A program made the position numbers and the translations under genes. Below are positions 56,322 through 64,000 of a stretch of DNA of 64,000 bases, piece after piece. Under the pieces are notes generated by a model that worked only from the letters and a program-made list of their open reading frames with translations, ran no database searches and was not told the DNA's origin. The stretch comes from Hydractinia symbiolongicarpus (taxonomy: Eukaryota; Cnidaria; Hydrozoa; Anthoathecata; Hydractiniidae): positions 3,474,001 to 3,538,000 of the forward strand of contig NC_079889.1 in NCBI RefSeq assembly GCF_029227915.1, written 5' to 3'. The number at the start of each line of letters is the position of its first letter. The stretch's first letter is position 1.

Positions 56322-59300
56322 CTAAGAATAATGAAACTTTTTGTGTACGAAATGGTTAACCGAATTCATTTTATTCTTAACATTTAGGAATAGTGTACGG
56401 AAACCGAGACGGGGGTTAGCTAGATGCAATGTAAAGGACGAGTGAATATGTGGATATATGCATGGAGTAATGACTAGTCTTACCGTATTCGGTATGTTCG
56501 GTATGGTTGGACGTAGCCCTACAGATTAATTTTATTACTTTACACTAATAGGCTGACAGAGGTGCACGAAATATCAGTTCTTCATATAATAAAAACGAGC
56601 GAATATTTCTGATATTCTTACAACGTATGGAATACTAATAAAAGAATTTCGTTAATTGCAAAATGTCAGTTTTAGAACAACATACTTCAATCTTTATACT
56701 AATCTGTTCGACGATAATTTTTACAAGATAGCATTAAAAGGCCGGCCTGGTCTTGCTGTTTATTAGACAGGGTTAAATACAATTCATATTAGCAACAAAA
56801 AAGAACATTTGTGCGCAAAAAGAGGGTGATAAGGTCATTATATTACATTTAAAATAAAACCTCTCAACGTTGACATTTTCAAAAGCAGAAACATTTGCCT
56901 CCAGTTGATTAATTTTCGCGAACAGTATTTATATCCGGAAGGGTCAATTCGCGAAATATTTTTGACACTTTTTAAAAAGAAGAAAAACGTTTTCGTTTTT
57001 TGCACTCTCACTTCGCAACTTCGTTCTCACATCACAATTTCCTTGAAGCGGTCACCTCAATAACGCGGATACTTTTTTGGATTTCGCGACTGAAAATTAA
57101 CATTGATAAAACGTACATTAGTGCATTTTTATATACTCCTTTATATATTCCTTCATTAAAGTTTTTTTTTACAATAGCTGTATGATAATTTAAAGTTTTT
57201 TCTTTCATATCAAGCCAATAACCTCCGTTTGATTTGCCACATAATATTTACAATAGACTTTCACTCCATATTCTCTTCCTTGGTGAACTATTCTAATATA
57301 ATTACATTGGTAAAATTTTTAGGCCAAATTTCCCAAGAGTGGAAACCTCTGTAAAGCGGACACAAATTATTTCCAGCAAGTATCCACTTTAAAAAGATTT
57401 CACTACTGTACTTTTGTGGTATGTTGTTATATACTTACTTATCACTCCACGCCCATCTTCCCTCTGATCCTTTGTCTGTCATACCCAGCCACATATAATT
57501 GCCTTGTAGTAGATCACGTGTCACAAAGTCTTGTTCAGCTTTTGTTGTAATGCTTACTAAATCTGCTGAGTTGGATAAACAATCATCTCGTGCTCCGTAC
57601 CAGTTGAAATAATTTCGCTTAACTTTATAACACGCTCCACCTTCGAGGTCGTATGCAAAATATGACCAGCCATCAGAACATACTGAAAATGACATTATTT
57701 CTTTATTTAATCTCCTTATGCATGCAGTCCACTTTCAGTGCTCCTTTAAGTATTTACTAAAATCACGTGAGGTGAAGAGCATATTCTGAGATTCAACACG
57801 GGAGAAGAAACAAAAATGTTAGGAGAAGCTGTGTGACGAAAGCACTGAAAACAAACCTCTTCCCGTTTTGTTATCCTTCTCACGTATCTCGTTCTTTTCT
57901 TTTGGTTTTTTCTTAAAAGCCCTCCAAGAGAGTTTAAATCCACTTCGTTCGGTTGAATGATCTGAGAGGAATTTGATCCACGCTCGATTTGTTATTGTTT
58001 TTAAGGTTCCTATGGTAAAAGAAAGCAAAAAGATAAAAATAAAGTACTGCAAATGCTTGTTTATATAAAGGCTTGTTTTGTTATTAAGTGTTGCTAGATA
58101 TTAAAGGGACTACTAACCAGTTGAAATGCTCAAATTCCGTGTATCCCGCGGACATATTAAAAATCCGGCAAATGTGTTTTGCACAATAAACAGACCAGCG
58201 CACTTTGCTCGCTGGTTCAATATTTTTTTTCGAAAAGTATATTAGAAAGAAATATTTCAGCGAAACTCATTCTGGATGAAAACATGACCAAGGCTGGAGA
58301 AGATAAAAATTCTAGATTTATCTGTATGTTCGAGTGTGTAAATGACATACATGCCAGAAAAATAGCCAGTTTGTTCTTTGCGGTCATCAGCTCGACTTTC
58401 GTGTAAGTCACTAAAGTCGAAAACCAACAGCCGTTCCGTAGCCCCTTTAATATAGTTCAAACGTTCTTCTGATCAATTTTGCGTTACCGTTATTCATTTA
58501 GCAAAAAGCTATTTCCTGACGAAACCTTTATATAAATAAAAACACAAGCAGTCGATGATGAGGATGTATTCGAAGCTACCTTTTTGAATAACCTTCTAAT
58601 TCACGCGTAGTCGATGCATATTATTTAATTTTCAAATTGTGTAAGTTGTGTTGTTGCAGAGAACGTATTATCTACCTCTTATTGGATTCAATCCACAATA
58701 CCTTCCAAGGTGTGGTGACATGCGATCCCAACCATCTTTCACTTCAACTGAATCGTACTTACAGATGGCATGTCTTTCAAGATCGAATCTGATAAATTTC
58801 ATCTGTATGTAGTAACCAACAGGCACTTCTATCTTCCAGATACATGATTTTTCAGGGGGATACGCTCTTGGGAAATTAGGGCTACTAAACTTTCCTTCTG
58901 TGCCTGTAATTAACCCTCCACAACCTAAGGAAAACGCAGAATTGATTAAGTGATCAACCTCCAAAAAACGGAAGAATTTCTAATTGACTGCTCGTTAGTC
59001 CACAAAAAAAATTCGGGGGTTAGCTCTTTATACATGTTCCGGTCCTCTAACTAGCGCTTACCCCACATATTCAAGGTAGCTCCATTTCGAGCAGAAGTAG
59101 CGATTCGGCTGCCATTTTGAACATACAGACAACGGTAATAATAAATATAAAGATACTAGTCTTTAATTCGTAGAAAATCCACAGGAATTCGACCGTCGCA
59201 GCAAACTCGATAAAATTATATGGCCTTGACGACAGACAGATAGTGGGTATTATTCTAGAGATTGTATTTTATATAGGCAAGATTTCGTAAATGTCGTGAC

Positions 59301-62300
59301 TTACTTAAAGCAAAAAAATAGTAAACTCAGATTTAGTGATGCAATGCCTGGCTTAATGGATTTTCTCAGTTAACGTTTGCGTTCCTATATAGTGTATCAA
59401 ATCCATTATCTGATAATCTTTACAAATGCTCGTGCTATGTATCACACAGTACTATTGCACAAGCAGTAATTAAGTGCGTCACACGAGTGCAAAGAAGAAC
59501 ATATTATTCATTTACCATTCATTAAATTTTCATTTTTTTTGCGCATGGAATTTTTTCGCACGCAGCTTTACCACCCTTATAATTTTCGTGCACATTTTAT
59601 GAGTAAAATATTAATATATTATAAAAAAGATTTATGTGCACCTTAATAATGTATTTATTGTACATCTTTTAAAATTAGGAGTGTATAAGATTTTGAATTG
59701 TGGTGTTAAAAAGGCGGATCTTTTTGCAGGATCGTTGGTGCTAAAACACTTCATCAAACGTTACTGTACTGCACACTAACAAACTCTGAAAATATTAATA
59801 GCTAACATTGTGATTATTGATAGTCCAACTCTTCTGATTATTGCAGCCTTCTACAACTAGAAAAATTCTACGCACATCAAATTTTCACGAAGCCAAATGC
59901 ACGAAAAATAATTATTTTCGTGCAGACAACTATTCGCGCAGCGACTCTGCGCGAAAATTCGATGTGCGCACGAATTTCATTAACTAATAACCAACCTTCT
60001 GGTTTTGACTCCTGCACTTTCCACGACGCTCTAAATCCTGCTCCCTCGTCTTCGCGATCTGTTATCATGTTTACCCACAGTGTGTTTCCCAGCGAAATAA
60101 TCGGTAATGGCAACTCATTTCCACAAAAGCGTCCCAGTTCTTTGCCATTGTAAGCTCCTTCACGTACAAGAAAGTAGTCAAATTTGCATGGTCCAGCGAA
60201 AAATTCTGAAAAAGAAATGCCAAACGTAGCTCAAATGAATTTATTGTGTGCGTGGGTTTTTGTAATGACGATTATCTGTTTGAAAATTGCAAGTTCAGTT
60301 GACATTTTGTCGAAATGTGTTAGCTACTTTAGGTCCAAAGAAAACATGTTGTTGATACTATATAAAAAAATAATATCTAATATATCTATCTAATTAATAT
60401 CTAATATTTCTCACTTTCCATGTCGAAACTTTCAAACGTCAATTGCACTTTTTTGTTCTTGCTACCAACGATAAGCCAAGTACAATTAATGTCTTTAGGA
60501 TAGTTGGAAGGATAATTAGGAGAGTGAAATTCACCCTTTGTGCCTGCCAAGATACCACCACAGGTTGCTAAAAAATTTAAGGTAAGGTAGTACAGTAAAT
60601 AATAATTCGATGTATATGCAACCTCGTCCCCACGGCTTGTTAAGATTTGGGAGAGGTTGATGTATGGACTTTTATAAAAATGTATTTATAAAAACGTCGA
60701 AGCTAAGATTTTTCAAAAATTTAGAATATAACGTACTTAGCCAGAATTCCCTCGTAGATTATAAGGTCAACATAATTACTAAGAAACGACTATTTCCGAG
60801 CAGTTTTTCGTACTTTGCACTGTGTGTATATTTTTACAACAACACATTGTAAATATTATCGGTTTGTTCCAATTGCTAAAAGTTTGTGTTATTATTAATT
60901 TAATTTAATTATGTACTTACGACAAGCTTGAGAGTTACAAGCTTGATCTTCAAAAACACTTCCCATGCAAGGCCTACCACCATTTTTAGGCGCAGGGGAG
61001 TTACATTGTCTTAGTCTTCTCTGTCTTCCTCCTCCGCATTCTTTAGTACAAGTGGTCCAATTTGACCAGCCGCCCCAGCTACCATGAGTGACATTTTTTG
61101 ATATATTTGACGCCATATCTGCGCCTTCTGCGCATAAGAAATTGTTGTCCCATCCATCTCGACCTTGTTTTGCGTACCATTGAATGCATGCTAAATTGTC
61201 CTTTTTCCCATCAAAAGACCAGCTGTAAAATACGAAAATAGATACTATTTAGAAGGAGAAATATGCTATTGTCATGAAGAAATATTTCGTGCAGTGTCAA
61301 CCTTCGCAACACGGAGAACACTATAACTAGCAATGTACCTAAGATTTACTTTAACAAAATTTTTAAAAAAAGCATATTACACTTACGTGAAATTGTACGG
61401 AGCGGTAGTTGGAATGCAGAGGAAGTTATCGTACCATCGGTTTTTTTGGCTTTCGTTCGGCTCAAATATTTGCGTACACTTGTGTCCAGCTATTGGACCG
61501 TCATCTGACCAACGCATTTGAATTTTACGTTTACCTGGAAAACGAAATATAGAAAAAATGTTACGTCAATGCCATTTAAGTTCTGTATCAATATAGAAGT
61601 CATCACTTGCTTACATAATAAAACAACCAAAGGTTTTTTGGTTGTTTTATTGTGTAAACATGTCAACACAGATTTGCTCTGAACGCTACTCTTAAAAATA
61701 ATAAGAATAATAGTTACCACGATTACAAAACGAATAGCTATTCCATTCCTGATAGTCAGCTCTTTCATACACTAGAACGCATTCAGCTTCCTTGTCACGA
61801 TCTGTTCTTAAATGTTCGAAGCTAAAATGAGCAGGAAAATTTGGCCACTCTAAAAAAAATAAAGTTTGCAGCTGGACTATTGATTTGGAAAATGAAGGCA
61901 GTTAGTTTTGCAATTACAAAATCTCGCAATTTTTAATGACATTTGCGATGGGAGTTAGGTTGATTATATAAATTCGCGATATTCCATATGCAGAAATTAT
62001 ACTTTGTATAAATGTACCAATGAATGAAATGTGTACATAATTCTTTTTGATAAATGGCCGGGGAATTTGCTCAAGTTATAGAAATGTCAAGACACAGAAG
62101 AGATATAGGGGATGGAGAAACCAATATGTGAACAAAAGAGTGCACTCTTATTGGGAAACTTAAATCCTTGCGAAAAAGGGAAATTTTTACTTTCAAGATA
62201 ATGAGCTTTTGCTTGATATTATTTAGCACGCTCCGTGGAAGGTCTAAACCCACCTGGGCATTTCTGTAGATTACAAATTCTTTTTTGCAGTCTATCTCCT

Positions 62301-62877
62301 ATACACTGTGGCACACCATTTGCAACTTTTCGACAAACTCTTGTGCGCTCCTGCCTTCCACCTGCACACGATTTGTCACAGTTTGACCAGAATGACCATC
62401 GCGTCCATGTAACATTATTGTCTAAAAAAATGTTAAATTTTATAGTATGACTTGCTTTGACTTGTTTTCAGTTACACGAAATTTGTTCTTAAGAAAGTGG
62501 GTTGCACTAACAGAATTTGGAGAGTATATCTGTGGATTATATATCTACTCTTTCTGGCACCACGAGCATAAGGTTAAGATAGAATACATTATTTTCAGAA
62601 GACTTCGAAGAAAGAATTTTTTTATAAAACTAGATAAGATTAGGCAAGAACTTACCAGGTCCTGAACATTTGTATAATTTATTGGTTTGCTTAATATCTA
62701 AATCACTCAGTTGATGATTCCCTAAAGATCCAACTTCTTTATTTTTTGGTAAAATTGTGGGCTGTCCATTCTTTGAAAATGCTTTTATTCCATAATGCAT
62801 TATAGAATAATAGTCATATGGGACTCCTCGTGAGTTGATCCGGTATTTGCTAAACTTGGCAAAGGCCTCCTTGTATT
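56167..62877 (-). CDS. Secreted astacin-family metalloprotease with TSP1, CUB and C-type lectin domains (both ends incomplete)
   Basis: Eleven exons join in frame to 712 codons: 62,656-62,877; 62,254-62,421; 61,718-61,849; 61,387-61,534; 60,921-61,222; 60,415-60,567; 59,996-60,205; 58,676-58,924; 57,857-58,009; 57,439-57,682; 56,167-56,321. The order is astacin C-terminal half (Met-turn SIMHYG), TSP1, unknown Cys/Trp domain, TSP1, CUB, CUB, C-type lectin. Astacins are zinc endopeptidases. With CUB domains they resemble the tolloid/BMP1 branch, but TSP1 and lectin modules are not part of tolloid. The HExxH zinc site, propeptide and signal peptide are not in the window and should lie to the right. 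The last clear exon ends at a GTGAGT donor; otherwise reading on gives a stop 7 codons later (at about 56,146). It probably acts on matrix or secreted proteins. Confidence 0.88.
57439..57682 (-). CDS. C-type lectin domain, first half
   Basis: 244 bp, enters at phase 1 and leaves at phase 2, donor GTAAGT. It encodes [38 protein letters not shown] and [19 protein letters not shown]. These are the long-form CTLD N-terminal Cys pair, helix 2 Cys and WLG core. Confidence 0.93.
57857..58009 (-). CDS. CUB domain 2, last part, with a basic linker
   Basis: 153 bp, phase 1-1, acceptor TACCATAG, donor GTTTGT. It encodes [20 protein letters not shown] (the closing CUB strands) then a Lys/Glu-rich linker ([16 protein letters not shown]) before the lectin. 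Confidence 0.82.
58676..58924 (-). CDS. CUB domain 2, first part
   Basis: 249 bp, phase 1-1, donor GTAGAT. It encodes [47 protein letters not shown] and GRYCG. All four CUB Cys and the calcium-type Asp (KYDSVEV) are present. Confidence 0.92.
59871..59971. repeat. Compact foldback element inside the CUB-1 intron
   Basis: Outer ends CGCACATCAAATTTTC and GAAAATTCGATGTGCG pair with one mismatch. Inside are a near-palindrome TGCACGAAAAATAA/TTATTTTCGTGCA and a small hairpin CGCGCAGCGACTCTGCGCG. The element is almost entirely base-paired. Confidence 0.8.
59996..60205 (-). CDS. CUB domain 1, second half
   Basis: 210 bp, phase 1-1. It encodes [18 protein letters not shown] and [11 protein letters not shown] then [10 protein letters not shown]. 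The Asp of CKFDY and later acids fit a calcium-binding CUB. The donor is GTTGGT, weaker than the usual GTAAGT, and a foldback element lies 25 bp away in the intron. Confidence 0.88.
60415..60567 (-). CDS. CUB domain 1, first half
   Basis: 153 bp, phase 1-1, donor GTGAGA. It encodes [20 protein letters not shown] then CTWLIV and [11 protein letters not shown], the opening strands of CUB with its first two Cys. Confidence 0.9.
60619..60659. mobile_element. CAACCTCG-family MITE, very short copy in an intron
   Basis: Left end CAACCTCGTCCCCACGGC, right end GAGAGGTTG. Probably internally deleted. Confidence 0.5.
60921..61222 (-). CDS. Unknown domain part 3 plus second TSP1 domain
   Basis: 302 bp, enters at phase 2 and leaves at phase 1, donor GTAAGT. 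First [15 protein letters not shown] and [12 protein letters not shown], then TSP1 as [29 protein letters not shown] and ACNSQAC. Confidence 0.9.
61387..61534 (-). CDS. Cys/Trp-rich domain of unknown type, part 2
   Basis: 148 bp, enters at phase 1 and leaves at phase 2, donor GTAAGT. It encodes [20 protein letters not shown] then WYDNFLCIP. The GPIAGHKC...WxDNFLC pattern recurs in the next exon as LACIQWYAK...GWDNNFLC. Confidence 0.85.
61718..61849 (-). CDS. Cys/Trp-rich domain of unknown type, part 1
   Basis: 132 bp, phase 1-1, donor GTAACT. It reads [19 protein letters not shown] then [20 protein letters not shown]. It looks like the first unit of the Cys...Trp...Phe-Cys pattern seen twice more in the next exons. 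Confidence 0.85.
62254..62421 (-). CDS. First thrombospondin type 1 (TSP1) domain
   Basis: 168 bp, phase 1-1, donor GTGGGT. It encodes [25 protein letters not shown] and ICNLQKCP. WxxW and six Cys in TSP1 spacing are present; the first Trp region could be C-mannosylated. Confidence 0.92.
62656..62877 (-). CDS. Astacin protease domain, C-terminal exon
   Basis: 222 bp, phase 1-1, donor GTAAGT. It encodes [20 protein letters not shown] with the conserved Met-turn and the Tyr of astacins, then PTILPKN and the closing [15 protein letters not shown]. It corresponds to the last third of the catalytic domain; HExxHxxGxxHE must be in an upstream exon. Confidence 0.92.
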
Positions 62878-64000
62878 CTAAAGAAAATGCAAAAAATTAT
62901 TGTACACATTTTTCTACACAAATGCTCTCTTCTATTGGACCACATTTTCTCCAGCGCAAAAATGCACATGGGTTTTTTAGTTGCGCGTAATTACCATTCT
63001 AATTTTTACCAAATAATTTTTTAGTGTCCTCAAAGGTAGTACCGAATAATCAAACTGTCTTTTCTGTTATATTTTTAATTTGAAAAATAAAATATAGAAT
63101 ATAGGTCTTAGGTTCGATTTGCAAATTCTTTACTCTTATTAACTACATGCCTATGATATATCTTTGCATTTATTTATTAGTAACTACGTTAACAAATTTT
63201 AAGATACTAATTTACTACAGCAAACTATTTTTATCCAATCATTGTGATCGGGTTATAGAGCAAAGACTTGCACCATTACATTGATAAATGACCAATTTGT
63301 TTTTCCACTTTTTTTACATTTTTTAAGAATCTTGCAAAATCGAATTCTCGAGCATTTCCCGTCATCTTGTTATTCCAAAAATCAAAAGCTGTGTTAAACA
63401 ATTTGCTTACTAGATTTAAACAGAGCATTGAGTTTACCTTTAGAAATAAGCGGATGTTAATATAAACTTTGGTAAAATTTAAACAAATCTTAAGATCACT
63501 TAATCTCATAACTCACCACTAAAAAGAGTGGTTGCCTTTAATTGTTGTTGATTTGCAACATTTTTTGTATCTGTTGGAGGACCTTAATTCATGAACTTTT
63601 CGCTCATATCTTATTATTTTTGTAGAGCCATTGCGCGAAAAAATTGATTGTACGATAATAGCAAATTTTCGCGGTTTTTAGCTGCGCCAAAATTCCATAA
63701 GGGCTAAAAAATATTCCACGATTTTAGACACAAACAAATTCATAAGGTCTTCAGTAATCATAATACTACCGGGTCGGTTGGTGTAAATCCATGATTAGAG
63801 AAGTTTATAAGCGCCAACCAGCCATTTAATAATTCAAACACAAAATTTAAATTTATAAAATCTAAATTATGAAAGCTTTTTTGTTATTCCCGTCAGAGTG
63901 ACGTAAATTAAATAATGGGTGCTAAACCTTCCGCGTAATTTTATTGCGCAAAAAAAAGTGAAGAATTTTTGAATTTGTATAAAGAAAACATGAATTACAT
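62878..64000 (-). other. Right edge: upstream intron of the astacin gene
   Basis: I searched the minus strand here for the HExxH exon and did not find it. A 55-bp exon-like piece at about 63,528-63,582 (minus; GPPTDTKNVANQQQLKA between AAG and GTGAGT) has compatible phase 1 ends and could be part of a propeptide, but it is too short to trust. Confidence 0.45.

Noticed and set aside
63528-63582. Short minus-strand exon-like piece (GPPTDTKNVANQ...)
   Set aside because: Phase fits the astacin exon, but joining it directly would leave no room for the zinc-site exon. At 55 bp it is too short to support.
1-64000. CRISPR arrays, bacterial operons, rRNA genes
   Set aside because: No regular short direct repeats with unique spacers, no ribosome-binding sites or operonic spacing, and no rRNA-like conserved blocks; the DNA is clearly eukaryotic.

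Overview
The window looks like animal nuclear DNA, most probably from a cnidarian and perhaps a hydrozoan or other medusozoan. It is strongly AT-rich. It has many small exons with GT-AG introns, extracellular modules typical of metazoans (NIDO, Ig, astacin, TSP1, CUB, C-type lectin), an intronless class A GPCR, and many small transposable elements. The organism is inferred from gene content and repeat style, not from a marker gene.

Left third (1-20,704, minus strand): one very large gene for a secreted or cell-surface protein. Spliced from the sequence, it has a signal peptide (start codon 20,702-20,704), a NIDO domain in three exons, then at least 20 Ig domains. Nineteen Ig domains are one exon each and one is split over two. 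Every Ig exon is a multiple of 3 long and phase 1 at both ends. The gene runs out of the left edge. Its fourth intron (15,466-19,299) holds a 5'-truncated LINE on the opposite strand, flanked by an 8-bp target duplication, plus minisatellites.

Middle (20,705-56,166): mostly gene-poor DNA. It holds a foldback element with 60-bp arms, a tRNA-derived SINE, a family of short MITEs with CAACCTCGTYCCCAGGGC-type ends, long inverted repeats and several tandem repeats. The clear gene here is an intronless plus-strand GPCR (35,509-36,609). A complete 2.8-kb pogo/Tigger-type transposon (49,177-51,974) has perfect 23-bp inverted ends and TA target duplications. It carries two divergent genes: a DDE transposase interrupted by one in-frame stop, and an intact 140-residue HIRAN-domain protein. 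The shared promoter has GAAACGTTYGAA repeats spaced exactly 20 bp apart. This is the most unusual unit in the window.

Right part (56,167-62,877, minus strand): a multi-exon gene for a secreted astacin-family metalloprotease. Its visible order is astacin C-terminal half, TSP1, a Cys/Trp-rich domain I do not recognise, TSP1, CUB, CUB, C-type lectin. The exon with the zinc-binding HExxH motif is not found and presumably lies beyond the right edge. The left end of this gene is uncertain. Both large genes would act outside the cell, in matrix, adhesion or recognition. Nothing in the sequence links their regulation.
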